The position numbers and the translations under genes are program-made. 64,000 bases of DNA, taken from assembly GCF_001456025.1 (NCBI RefSeq), contig NZ_LMTZ01000083.1, forward strand, positions 16,577-80,576, in the 5' to 3' direction. Under the pieces are notes generated by a model. The model was not told the DNA's origin. It did no database searches and saw nothing but the letters and a program-made list of their open reading frames with translations. Source of the DNA: Mastigocoleus testarum BC008 (GTDB lineage: Bacteria > Cyanobacteriota > Cyanobacteriia > Cyanobacteriales > Nostocaceae). Of the stretch, positions 47,870 through 56,588 are shown in pieces (position 1 is the stretch's first letter; every line of letters begins with the position of its first letter).

Positions 47870-48115
47870 ATGAAAAGGAATTTGAAAGAATTTGGTGCTA
47901 GCCTAGTTAACCCAAACTATGCTCCCATTGGAGTTAAAGTTGCAATTGTAGTTGGTTCTATTTTATTTATAATCAACCACGGCACAACATTAATAAAAGG
48001 CAAAATGAATCAAGAGCGTTGGATTTCTGCGACTATCAGTTATTTAGTTCCATATATGGTGTGCGTATATGGTCAACACACAAGTAGTGCTAAGCATAAG
48101 TCAGATGAGTCGTGA
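47870..48115 (+). CDS. nrtS: NrtS-family nitrate/nitrite transporter
   Basis: The 81-residue membrane protein has two helices. NPNYAPIGVKVAIVVGSILF and INHGTTLIKGKMNQERWISA are hallmarks of NrtS, the small nitrate/nitrite transporter described in cyanobacteria. Some strains need two paralogues; only one is in this window. No NtcA-type GTAN8TAC site with good spacing could be identified upstream. Translation starts at ATG 47870 without a clear Shine-Dalgarno sequence. Confidence 0.75.
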   Translation: MKRNLKEFGASLVNPNYAPIGVKVAIVVGSILFIINHGTTLIKGKMNQERWISATISYLVPYMVCVYGQHTSSAKHKSDES

Positions 48116-48282
48116 CTAGCAATACTTACTCCCGTGGGGTTTTGAGCAGTCCAACGCTTGAATGCATGGTGGAATGCACTCGGTTCCGAAAACACTAGTA
48201 AAAATGCTACATCATGAAGCTACATCATGAATTGAATTGTTGGGCTGTTTGAGATAGCGCATTGCCAATTCTTTACGCCGTT

Positions 48283-48402
48283 TCAGCTAAAAGTTGCTAA
48301 TATAGTCTCCCCAAGCCTTGCTCGCGTCTAACGCAAAGGTTCCGTATTCCCTACAGTACTCAATCCTCGACGAAAGATATTTCTAGCTGCATTCTCGTCT
48401 CT
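48283..48402 (-). pseudogene. TnpB (IS200/IS605 or IS607 group) C-terminal remnant
   Basis: The minus strand reads RDENAARNIFRRGLSTVGNT, then EPLR, stop, TRARLGETILATFS, stop. RDxNAAxNI..GLSTVG is the C-terminal RuvC-III motif of TnpB RNA-guided nucleases. A TAA precedes the fragment and another stop interrupts it, so only about 40 codons of a dead copy remain. The downstream sequence to about 48125 (AAAACCCCACGGGAG) may be the element's right end. Confidence 0.65.
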
Positions 48403-48494
48403 AACTTTTTATTCTCATTATTAACTCCTCATAATTAGTGTGACACAGTACTAGTGGTCTGTCCCATTAGTTGTCAGTTTTACCACAAAACTCG

Positions 48495-48522
48495 GTAGAG
48501 ACGTTGCATGCAACGTCTCTAC
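48495..48522. repeat. 28-bp perfect palindrome (GTAGAGACG...CGTCTCTAC)
   Basis: GTAGAGACGTTGCA is followed directly by its reverse complement. Relatives are at 58729-58755 (27 bp with one central base) and 62653-62672. All three lie in intergenic DNA. Confidence 0.8.
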
Positions 48523-48785
48523 AACCCATCATATTTAATGGGACAAAGCACTAGAGCATTCTTGGTTTGTATATTGCAAAAGTAGCGCAACTGTTACCCG
48601 TCCAAAGACTTTTCCAAAGTATTCAACCCAGACGCGGAATTGAAATAACAGATCGGAAAAGCAACAAAGAGTGAGGAGTTTTAGCCAACTAATTGTCATT
48701 AAACTTACAAGGAAACAGTTGACATTAATTATAGTGAAAACTACCATAAATGGATAACCCGTTAAAAATGAGGGGTAAGGGTTAA
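48523..48785. other. Leader of the NAD gene cluster
   Basis: No gene. It holds the presumed promoter and operator of pncB; an NrtR operator is expected here but no convincing palindrome was found. AAGGG lies just before the ATG at 48786. Confidence 0.3.
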
Positions 48786-50249
48786 ATGAAAGATGTCGCA
48801 AAGTTTGACCGTGTGTATGAATACGAGCGGCAAAAAATAAATAATGATAATCAAGATTGTGAGAATCAAAGCTATGAGAATCGAGAACTAACTATAAATA
48901 GTAACGACTATAGTTTGCTGACCGACCTTTACCAATTGACAATGGCTGCTTGCTACCACGCAGAAGGTGTGGAACAAAAAAGTGCAAGTTTTGAGTTATT
49001 TGTCAGGCGCTTACCTGAAGGTTTTGGTTATTTGATTGCTATGGGGCTAGCGCAAGTATTAGAGTATTTAGAAAAATTGCGCTTCAGCGAAGGACAGATT
49101 AAAGCTTTGCAAGCTACGGGAATTTTTGCTAAAGCTCCCGAGGAATTTTGGCAGTTGTTAGCATCCGGTGGTTTCAGCGGTGATGTTTGGGCTGTACCTG
49201 AAGGAACGGTTATATTTGCAAACGAGCCGATATTGCGAGTAGAAGCGCCTTTATGGCAAGCACAATTAGTTGAAACTTATATATTAAATGCAATCAATTA
49301 CCAGACATTAATTGCAACGCGAGCCGCAAGATTGCGCGATATCGCGGGTAAATCAGCTAAATTATTAGAATTTGGTACCAGGCGAGCATTTAGTCCCCAA
49401 GGCTCATTATGGGCTGCACGGGCTGCACTTGCTGGTGGTTTAGATGCTACATCCAATGTATTAGCAGCCTTACTATTGGGAACTCAACCCAGTGGAACGA
49501 TGGCTCATGCTTTGGTAATGGCGCTATCAGCAATAGAAGGTGGTGAAGATAAGGCATTTACAGCTTTCCATCGTTACTTTCCCGGCGCACCTTTATTGAT
49601 TGATACTTATGATACTGTTGCTGCAGCTGAACGCTTAGCTTCTAAAGTAAACTCAGGAGAAATTGAATTAAACGGGGTAAGGTTAGATTCTGGAGATCTA
49701 GTGGAATTATCTCAAAAAGTGCGATCGCTACTTGGAGATGTACCAATTTTAGCTAGTGGCGACATCGATGAATGGGAAATTGCTAGATTAAAAGCAGCAG
49801 GTGCTCAAATAGATGGTTATGGAATAGGAACCAAACTAGTAACTGGGGAACCTGTGAATGGAGTTTATAAATTAGTTGAAATTGATGGTATTCCAGTAAT
49901 GAAAGAATCTAGTGGTAAGTTAACTTATCCAGGACGCAAACAGATTTTTCGTTGTTTATCAGCAGGAAAAATACAAGCCGACTGTTTGAGTTTAGCGACC
50001 GAAGATACTTCTGGAGAATCTAAAATCCTTTCTCAAGGCTTAATACAACAACCATTATTAAAATTAATAATGAAATCAGGTCAGAGAGTAGCAAAGTCGG
50101 AAACGATCGCCCAAATTAGTGAAAGAACCACTTTATCTGTTGCAACTTTGCCAGAATCAGCAAAAAAATTGAACGAACCAGGAACTGCAAATGTAGAAAT
50201 TTCTCCAGCATTAATTCAGTTAAGTGAGAAAACCAGAAGAAATAAGTAA
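48786..50249 (+). CDS. pncB: Nicotinate phosphoribosyltransferase
   Basis: The 487-residue protein shows NDYSLLTDLYQLTMAACYHA, FVRRLPEGFGYLIAMGLAQV, LLEFGTRRAFSPQGSLWAAR (phosphoribosylated-His region), NGVRLDSGDLVELS and GYGIGTKLVTGEP. These are the standard NAPRTase motifs. It makes nicotinate mononucleotide from nicotinate and PRPP, the first step of NAD salvage. The first 35 residues (NDNQDCENQSYENRE) look disordered. It heads the cluster pncB-nadD-nrtR-nadE. Confidence 0.95.
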   Translation: MKDVAKFDRVYEYERQKINNDNQDCENQSYENRELTINSNDYSLLTDLYQLTMAACYHAEGVEQKSASFELFVRRLPEGFGYLIAMGLAQVLEYLEKLRFSEGQIKALQATGIFAKAPEEFWQLLASGGFSGDVWAVPEGTVIFANEPILRVEAPLWQAQLVETYILNAINYQTLIATRAARLRDIAGKSAKLLEFGTRRAFSPQGSLWAARAALAGGLDATSNVLAALLLGTQPSGTMAHALVMALSAIEGGEDKAFTAFHRYFPGAPLLIDTYDTVAAAERLASKVNSGEIELNGVRLDSGDLVELSQKVRSLLGDVPILASGDIDEWEIARLKAAGAQIDGYGIGTKLVTGEPVNGVYKLVEIDGIPVMKESSGKLTYPGRKQIFRCLSAGKIQADCLSLATEDTSGESKILSQGLIQQPLLKLIMKSGQRVAKSETIAQISERTTLSVATLPESAKKLNEPGTANVEISPALIQLSEKTRRNK

Positions 50250-50254
50250 TGAGT

Positions 50255-50392
50255 AAGAAGTAATGAGTAATGAGTAATGAGTAATGAGTAATTGGTAATT
50301 TGGTCTTCCCCATCCTCCCACACTCCCCACACTTTCCCCAGTCGCCAATCCCCAATCCCCAATCCCCAGTCGCCAATCCCCAATCCCCAATC
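50255..50392. repeat. STRR array between pncB and nadD
   Basis: TAATGAG heptamers (50255-50290) are followed by CCAATCCCCAATCCCC and CAGTCGCCAATCC units up to 50390. The array ends two bases before the nadD ATG, leaving no room for a ribosome-binding site. Confidence 0.88.
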
Positions 50393-51001
50393 ATGAAAAT
50401 TGCTTTATTTGGTACAAGCGCAGATCCGCCAACTGCTGGACATCAGGCAATTCTAAGTTGGTTGTGTTCTAAGTACGATCGTGTTGCGGTTTGGGCTGCA
50501 GATAATCCTTTTAAGTCCCATCAAGCAAGTTTGTCCCATCGTGCAGCGATGTTGGAATCATTAATTAACGATCTCAAAACAGATCTCAAAACACCAGGAA
50601 ACATTGCTTTAGAACAAGATTTAAGTAGCTTGAGGACTATTGAAACATTGGCAAAAGCTAGAGAACTTTGGGGAGACGAAACCGAATTTACTTTAGTTGT
50701 TGGTTCTGATTTAGTTGCTCAATTACCGCGCTGGTATCAGGCGAGGAAGTTATTACAGCAAGTAAAATTATTAGTAGTGCCGCGACCTGGATATGCGATT
50801 AATCAAAGCAGTTTGCAAGCAATACAAAGTATTGGTGGAGAAATTGCGATCGCTAATCTAACTGGCCCAGATGTATCCTCCACAGATTACCGTAAAAATG
50901 GTAATTTAGAAAACCTGACGCCATCTGTCGCTGCATATATTCTTATTGAGCATTTATACGAATGCCAGGACAACAGCAACGAAAACCTACAAGTGCAATA
51001 A
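50393..51001 (+). CDS. nadD: Nicotinate-nucleotide adenylyltransferase
   Basis: The 202-residue protein begins MKIALFGTSADPPTAGHQ, the nucleotidylyltransferase GxFxPxHxGH motif in variant form. ISSTDYRK-like (VSSTDYRKNG) replaces the usual ISSTxIR signature. It adenylates NaMN to NaAD, between PncB and NadE in the pathway. ATG 50393 is chosen because everything upstream in frame is STRR-derived (PHSPHFPQSPIPNPQSPV). Its last 40 bp overlap the next gene. Confidence 0.92.
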   Translation: MKIALFGTSADPPTAGHQAILSWLCSKYDRVAVWAADNPFKSHQASLSHRAAMLESLINDLKTDLKTPGNIALEQDLSSLRTIETLAKARELWGDETEFTLVVGSDLVAQLPRWYQARKLLQQVKLLVVPRPGYAINQSSLQAIQSIGGEIAIANLTGPDVSSTDYRKNGNLENLTPSVAAYILIEHLYECQDNSNENLQVQ

Positions 51002-51708
51002 ATCAACAACCTTTGGCTGATTTCAAGGTTGGTGTTGATAATGTCATCTTTTCTGTGGATATTACTGAGAATCGATTATTGGTTCTGTTAGTAATGCGGC
51101 AACAAGAACCATTTGCAAATTATTGGAGCCTTCCAGGGACTTTAGTACGTCAAGGCGAGTCTCTTGAGGATGCTGCCTATCGGATTATGGCAGAAAAAAT
51201 ACGAGTTAATAATCTTTATTTGGAACAGTTATATACTTTTGGTGGTCCGAAGCGCGATCCAAGGGAAGCTTGTGATAGTTATGGCGTGCGTTATCTTTCG
51301 GTGAGTTATTTTGCTTTGGTGAGATTTGAAGACGCACAATTAATTACTGATGGTGTCACAGGTGTGGCGTGGTATCCAGTTAAAGATGTACCACAACTCG
51401 CTTTTGACCATAATGAAGTTTTGAATTATGGAAATTGTCGTTTGCGAAATAAGTTGGAATATTCTCCGGTAGCTTTTGATGTTTTACCGAAAATGTTTAC
51501 TTTAAATGATTTATATCAGTTGTATACCACTGTTTTGGGGGAAAATTTCTCTGACTATTCTAATTTCCGCGCCCGTTTACTAAAGTTAGGTTTTTTATAT
51601 GATACCGGGGTTAAAGTATCCCGAGGTGCTGGACGTCCAGCTAGTTTATATCAATTTGATGCAGATGCTTTTGCACCTTTTAAAGATAAGCCTTTGGTGT
51701 TTATTTGA
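50962..51708 (+). CDS. nrtR: NrtR-type Nudix transcriptional regulator of NAD metabolism
   Basis: The 248-residue protein has a Nudix domain (about 20-150: NYWSLPGTLVRQGESLEDAA) and a C-terminal winged helix (from about 165: FTLNDLYQLYTTVLGENFSD, SRGAGRPASLYQFD). The Nudix box is degenerate: R-I-M-A-E-K replaces the catalytic REUxEE, as expected of an NrtR that senses ADP-ribose or related compounds instead of hydrolysing them. Its place between nadD and nadE supports control of NAD synthesis. The ORF overlaps nadD by 40 bp. Confidence 0.88.
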   Translation: MPGQQQRKPTSAINQQPLADFKVGVDNVIFSVDITENRLLVLLVMRQQEPFANYWSLPGTLVRQGESLEDAAYRIMAEKIRVNNLYLEQLYTFGGPKRDPREACDSYGVRYLSVSYFALVRFEDAQLITDGVTGVAWYPVKDVPQLAFDHNEVLNYGNCRLRNKLEYSPVAFDVLPKMFTLNDLYQLYTTVLGENFSDYSNFRARLLKLGFLYDTGVKVSRGAGRPASLYQFDADAFAPFKDKPLVFI

Positions 51709-51916
51709 GGGATTGGGGACTGGCGACTGGGGACTGGCGATTGGGGTAATTTAATTATGCGGTGAGCGCTCGCGGTGCGTTACGGCTGACGCCTAACACA
51801 CCCTACAAAACTATAGCGTGCGCGTTCCTAGCGTAAGCGTACCGGATCCGCAGGTAGCGCAGCTATAGGTATTGCGCATTAACTGGTAACTGTTAACTGA
51901 TAACTGATAACTGATA
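51709..51916. repeat. Repeat-filled spacer before nadE
   Basis: GGGGACTGGCGACTGGGG units are followed by GGTGCGTTACGGCTGACGCC (51775-51794), then by the GGATCCG element (51816-51885). Last come AACTGAT/AACTGTT heptamers that run up to the nadE ATG at 51917. Confidence 0.85.
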
Positions 51917-53740
51917 ATGAAAATTGCGATCGCTCAAATTAATCCAATTATTGGAGATTTAAAGGGAAATGCTGATAAGATTCTCCATGCTGCACAGAAA
52001 GCGAATACTGCTGATGCGCGGTTGTTGCTAACGCCGGAGTTATCTTTATGTGGCTATCCACCGCGAGATTTATTATTAAATCCTAGTTTTGTTGATTCTA
52101 CTAATCTAAGTTTGCAAAAGTTAGCTGCAGAAATTCCCCCAAATATTGCTGTGTTGGTAGGTACGATTACAGAAAATATCAATGCTGCAAGTAATGGTGG
52201 GAAAACTTTATTTAACAGTATTGCTTTATTGGAAGCAGGTAATATCCAAAAAATCTTTCATAAGCGACTGTTACCTACCTATGATGTATTCGACGAACAC
52301 CGCTATTTTGAACCGGGTTTACAGGCAAATTATTTTACTTTAGATGGTCTGAATATTGGTGTCACCATCTGTGAAGACTTATGGAATGATGAAGAGTTTT
52401 GGGGTAAACGCACTTACAAAATAAATCCTTGGGCTGATTTATCAGTTCTTGGAGTGGATTTAGTGGTAAATTTATCGGCTTCTCCCTATACTCTTGGCAA
52501 ACAGGGTTTTCGAGAAAATATGTTGAAGCATAGCGCTCAGCGGTTTGAGCTACCAATTATCTATGCAAATCAAGTTGGTAGTAATGATGATTTGATTTTT
52601 GATGGTAGAAGTTTTGCTTTAAACCGTCGGGGTGAAGTTACTTGTCGCGCTCGTGGTTTTGGTACTGATTTAGTCGTAGTTGAATTCGATGAAGCAGCAA
52701 AAGATTTGCAACCGACTAGAATCGAACCTGAGTATAGTTGCGAAGATGAAGAAATTTGGCAAGCTTTAGTTTTGGGAGTGCGGGATTACGCTCGTAAGTG
52801 TCGTTTTTCTAAGGCTGTGCTTGGTTTGAGTGGAGGGATAGACTCGGCGCTAGTTGCAGCAGTCGCAGCAGAAGCTTTGGGTCGTGAAAATGTTTTGGGT
52901 GTTTTAATGCCTTCACCTTACAGTTCTGACCATTCGGTTAATGATGCTTTAGCATTGGTAGAAAATCTTGGTATTAATAGTAGCACTTTACCGATTGGGG
53001 ATTTAATGCAAGGTTACGATCGCACCTTTGCTGAACTATTTGCTGGTACAGAGTTTGGTTTGACAGAGGAAAATATTCAATCCCGGATTCGGGGAAATTT
53101 ATTAATGGCGATCACCAATAAGTTTGGTTATTTGCTGTTGTCTACCGGTAATAAGTCGGAAATGGCGGTTGGTTACTGTACTCTTTACGGTGATATGAAT
53201 GGTGGTTTGGCTGTAATTGCTGATGTTCCCAAAACTCGGGTTTATTCCCTTTGCAATTGGTTGAACACTCAAAAAATAAACACTCAAAATATAAATATTC
53301 AAAAAATAAACAATCAAAAAATAAACAATCAAAAAACTACCCACAAAAGACCGCCAAAGGAAGTTATCCCAACAAATATTATTACTAAAGCACCCAGCGC
53401 TGAGCTTAAACCGGATCAAGTAGACCAAGATTCTTTACCTGCTTATGAAATATTGGATGATATTTTGGAGCGATTGGTAAATAAACATCAGTCAACAGGG
53501 GAAATTATTGCTGCAGGTCACGAGCAGGTGGTTGTAGAACGAGTCGTGCAATTGGTTGCTCGAGCAGAATTTAAACGCCGACAAGCACCTCCAGGTTTGA
53601 AAATTACTGATCGCGCCTTTGGTACTGGTTGGCGAATGCCGATTGCTAGCAATTGGCTAGATGCGATAAAAAGTAAGAATAAATTAGCAATTGAAATGAG
53701 CAATGCTAATGAAGGACATACGGACAGTTCCCCAGGATAG
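51917..53740 (+). CDS. nadE: Glutamine-dependent NAD synthetase with a repeat-derived insertion
   Basis: The 607-residue protein has an N-terminal nitrilase-fold amidase (catalytic Cys152 in VTICEDLW) that releases ammonia from glutamine. The C-terminal synthetase has PP-loop SGGIDS (305-310), GDMNGGLAVIADVPKTRVY and DQDSLPAYEILDDILERL. It converts NaAD to NAD. Between WLN and EVIPTNIITK the protein carries about 28 extra residues (TQKINTQNINIQKINNQK...), encoded by five 15-bp repeats at 53267-53341. The loop is probably surface exposed and activity may survive. The ATG directly follows STRR heptamers, with no Shine-Dalgarno sequence. The last 12 residues are not conserved in type. Confidence 0.93.
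   Translation: MKIAIAQINPIIGDLKGNADKILHAAQKANTADARLLLTPELSLCGYPPRDLLLNPSFVDSTNLSLQKLAAEIPPNIAVLVGTITENINAASNGGKTLFNSIALLEAGNIQKIFHKRLLPTYDVFDEHRYFEPGLQANYFTLDGLNIGVTICEDLWNDEEFWGKRTYKINPWADLSVLGVDLVVNLSASPYTLGKQGFRENMLKHSAQRFELPIIYANQVGSNDDLIFDGRSFALNRRGEVTCRARGFGTDLVVVEFDEAAKDLQPTRIEPEYSCEDEEIWQALVLGVRDYARKCRFSKAVLGLSGGIDSALVAAVAAEALGRENVLGVLMPSPYSSDHSVNDALALVENLGINSSTLPIGDLMQGYDRTFAELFAGTEFGLTEENIQSRIRGNLLMAITNKFGYLLLSTGNKSEMAVGYCTLYGDMNGGLAVIADVPKTRVYSLCNWLNTQKINTQNINIQKINNQKINNQKTTHKRPPKEVIPTNIITKAPSAELKPDQVDQDSLPAYEILDDILERLVNKHQSTGEIIAAGHEQVVVERVVQLVARAEFKRRQAPPGLKITDRAFGTGWRMPIASNWLDAIKSKNKLAIEMSNANEGHTDSSPG
53267..53341. repeat. 15-bp tandem repeat inside nadE
   Basis: Five units of AATCAAAAAATAAAC type (starting 53267, 53282, 53297, 53312 and 53327) keep the frame because the unit is a multiple of three. 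Confidence 0.9.
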
Positions 53741-53760
53741 ACCCTTAAAAATTATTATCG

Positions 53761-56106
53761 GTGCTGGCGAGCAGTCATACCCCGGTTGGATTGCTACTCT
53801 TAACTAGCACATTTTCAAACCCTTACGAAAATCAACCAATTGCTAGCGATGATGACAGTGGTGAAGGAAGAAATGCCAGATTAGTTATTAAGTTACCCAA
53901 AACTGGTACTTACACAATCGGTGTTATGAACCGTAAACCAGGGGAAATAGGGAAATATCAACTAACTTGGCGAGAAGCACTACCCCGAGATATAGAACTA
54001 GCAGAAGCAGAAAAACTCAATCAACAAATAATTCAACTGGAGAAACAAGGGAAATATGCACAAGCCATTCCCCTAGCCCGACGTGCATTAGCTCTGCGTC
54101 AAAAAAATTTAGATGGCGACCATCCCAATGTGGCAACTAGCTTGAACAATTTAGCAGCACTGTACTCAAGCCAAGGAAGGTACCCCCAAGCCGAACCCCT
54201 TTATCAACAAGCCCTCCAGATGACAAAGCGGCTGTTTAAAGGCGACCATCCCAATGTGGCTACTAGCTTGAACAATTTAGCATTCCTGTACGATAGCCAA
54301 GGAAAGATCGATCAGGCTATTGAATTTTTAACCCAAGGATTGGAAATTCAAGAAAGGTACCTGGCTTACAACCTTACACCAGGATTTGAACGTCGAAAGC
54401 GGCAATATTTAGCTAAACTTTCTGGGACTACAGATGGTACTATTTCCCTACATCTCAATTCTGCGCCACAAAATCCCCAAGCTGCTCGTTTAGCCCTAAA
54501 AACAATATTACAACGCAAAGGAAGAATCTTAGATTTCCTCACTGATAGCCAAGGAATTCTCCGTCAGCGCCTCGACGATCCAGGAAGTAAGACATTATTA
54601 AAGCAACTATCCCAAGCCCACACTGAATTATCAAACCTAGTTTTTAATGAACCAGAAAAACTAAAACTATCTCCAGAAGCATATCGCATTGAGGTGGGAA
54701 AACTGGAAAAACGAGCAAAATCATTGCAAGCTCAGCTTAGCGATCGCAGTAAAGAATTTCGTATCCAATCCCAACCCGTAACAGTAGAAATAATTCAAAA
54801 ACTTATCCCTGCGGATACAGCTTTGGTGGAAATATTTCGCTACAGACCCTTTAATCCCAAAGCAAAGCCTGACAAGCGATGGGGTAAAGCTCGTTATACT
54901 GCATATATTTTATCTGCCCAAGAGGAACCCCAAGGCATAGATTTAGGTGGAGCAGAAGAAATTGAACAGGTTTTAGGTCATTTTCGTTTGTCTCTGCGAG
55001 ATAGTGGTACTAAGATTTCTCTAGTCAAAGAATATGGACGGGAACTAGATAAAATTCTCATGGAACCAGTGAGAAAACTATTAGGTAATACCCGCAAAAT
55101 TTTAATTTCTCCCGACAGTAATCTCAATCTGATTCCCTTTGAAGCCTTGGTAGATGAAAAAAATCAATATCTCGTAGAAAACTATACTTTTACTTATCTT
55201 ACCTCTGGCAGGGATTTAATTAGATTAAAGAATCAATCTCCCAATGGCGAATCTCCCAATGGCGAATCTGCTAACCAAAAATCCACCAATCAAACATCTA
55301 TAATCATCGCCGATCCAAACTTCAGTCGTCCTGGAGAAACAGTTGCAATTAACCCAACAACCGAACCGAAACCCGAACTAAAACCCAATAACAATTCCCA
55401 AAACCCCGATCGCAAACCTTCCATTAAGGTATCCCAGAGTAATTTCCCACCTTTACCAGGAACCAGAAAAGAAGCTGAAGCGATAGCACCATTGTTAAAT
55501 GTTGAACCTTTGCTCGGTCGAAAAGCAACAGAAGCAGCAGTCAAACAAGTTCAAGCACCAAAAGTTCTCCACATTGCAACCCACGGCTTTTTTGAAACCA
55601 ACCCTCAAACCGAACTAGATCGCCAAACCCTCACTGATAACCCCCTGCTGCTTTCCGGTTTAGTTCTTGCAGGTTTGAGAGAACTAAAAAGTGGTGCTGA
55701 GGATGAAAATGGTATTCTTACTGCATTAGAAACATCAAGCTTAAACTTGTTGGGAACTGAACTGGTGGTTCTTTCCGCTTGCGACACCGGTCAAGGTCAA
55801 GTTACCAACGGCGAAGGAATTTATAGTTTGCGTCGCGCTTTAGTCATCGCTGGTTCGGAAAGTCAGGTTATTAGTTTGTGGAAAGTTGAAGACAATGCAA
55901 CTAAAAACTTAATGACAAATTATTATCAGCAACTGTTAGATCCAAAAGCCAAAACCGGTCGCAGCGAAGCATTACGTCAAACCCAATTAAAAATGCTGCG
56001 GGGAGCAATATCACAGAAAGAAAACTTACCCAAAAAACAATATGAACATCCCTACTACTGGGCGGCGTTTATACCTTCCGGCGACTGGCGCGGCATGGGA
56101 GAATAA
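53761..56106 (+). CDS. PPC-TPR-CHAT protease-like protein, N-terminally truncated
   Basis: The protein has 781 residues from GTG 53761. Residues 1-72 are the second half of a pre-peptidase C-terminal (PPC) beta domain (IASDDDSGEGRNARLVIKL, TGTYTIGVMNRKPGEIGKYQ). Two to three TPR/Kinesin-light-chain repeats cover 80-200 (DHPNVATSLNNLAALYSSQG). A linker follows, then a CHAT domain with HIATHG (His608) and LSACDTG (Cys674), ending in YWAAFIPSGDWRG. The usual signal peptide and first half of the PPC domain are missing, and a TAA lies in frame at 53746. The gene begins 20 bp after nadE and looks like the stump of a recombined gene. Confidence 0.85.
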   Translation: MLASSHTPVGLLLLTSTFSNPYENQPIASDDDSGEGRNARLVIKLPKTGTYTIGVMNRKPGEIGKYQLTWREALPRDIELAEAEKLNQQIIQLEKQGKYAQAIPLARRALALRQKNLDGDHPNVATSLNNLAALYSSQGRYPQAEPLYQQALQMTKRLFKGDHPNVATSLNNLAFLYDSQGKIDQAIEFLTQGLEIQERYLAYNLTPGFERRKRQYLAKLSGTTDGTISLHLNSAPQNPQAARLALKTILQRKGRILDFLTDSQGILRQRLDDPGSKTLLKQLSQAHTELSNLVFNEPEKLKLSPEAYRIEVGKLEKRAKSLQAQLSDRSKEFRIQSQPVTVEIIQKLIPADTALVEIFRYRPFNPKAKPDKRWGKARYTAYILSAQEEPQGIDLGGAEEIEQVLGHFRLSLRDSGTKISLVKEYGRELDKILMEPVRKLLGNTRKILISPDSNLNLIPFEALVDEKNQYLVENYTFTYLTSGRDLIRLKNQSPNGESPNGESANQKSTNQTSIIIADPNFSRPGETVAINPTTEPKPELKPNNNSQNPDRKPSIKVSQSNFPPLPGTRKEAEAIAPLLNVEPLLGRKATEAAVKQVQAPKVLHIATHGFFETNPQTELDRQTLTDNPLLLSGLVLAGLRELKSGAEDENGILTALETSSLNLLGTELVVLSACDTGQGQVTNGEGIYSLRRALVIAGSESQVISLWKVEDNATKNLMTNYYQQLLDPKAKTGRSEALRQTQLKMLRGAISQKENLPKKQYEHPYYWAAFIPSGDWRGMGE

Positions 56107-56480
56107 GGGATAAGCTGTCTGTCGTGCATTAAAAATGCACAACAGCAAGTAAAAAGTAAAAAGTCATTAGCGTCTAGCGTAAGTGTACCGGATCCGTAGG
56201 TAGGGCAGCTATAGGTTATGACGCTGTAGACACTTAAGTGTCTGTGCTTACGCCCCCCCCACCTTGCTAACACTTTATGTTTGCCCGCATCCTAGCGGAT
56301 GTTAGCGTTGCTAGCGTAGCGTACCGGATCCGTAGGTAGCGCAGCTATAGGTATTGCGTGACGTAGTCATACAGCTTTGCTGTCTATAACGCGTCACACT
56401 ACATTAATGCGTGTCCGTAGGACATTATTGAAGAAAGTTTGAGACTTCGCTATCGAATAAAATAATATACAAATTAGATG
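56107..56480. repeat. Dispersed repeat cluster with two GGATCCG elements
   Basis: Two direct copies of TAGCGT(A)...GTACCGGATCCGTAGGTAG...GCAGCTATAGG lie at about 56170-56217 and 56310-56352. Between them are shorter palindromic pieces (CACTTAAGTGTCTGTG, CATCCTAGCGGATG). No gene recognised. Confidence 0.75.
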
Positions 56481-56488
56481 CGTAAGGA

Positions 56489-56588
56489 ATGAGAATTTAA
56501 TAACCTGTAATTCTGAAATTTGGAATGGTGCGTTACGCGACGCTAACAGCACCCTACTTTTGTACTTTATTTAATCCACATTCCTAAC
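56489..56588. repeat. 100-bp dispersed repeat, copy 2
   Basis: It is 99/100 identical to 43009-43108 in the same orientation. The near identity of non-coding DNA 13 kb apart implies recent copying or conversion. Confidence 0.85.

Noticed and set aside
50300-50392. Upstream extension of nadD by 31 codons
   Set aside because: The extension (PHSPHFPQSPIPNPQ) is translated STRR repeat; the adenylyltransferase motif begins directly after ATG 50393.
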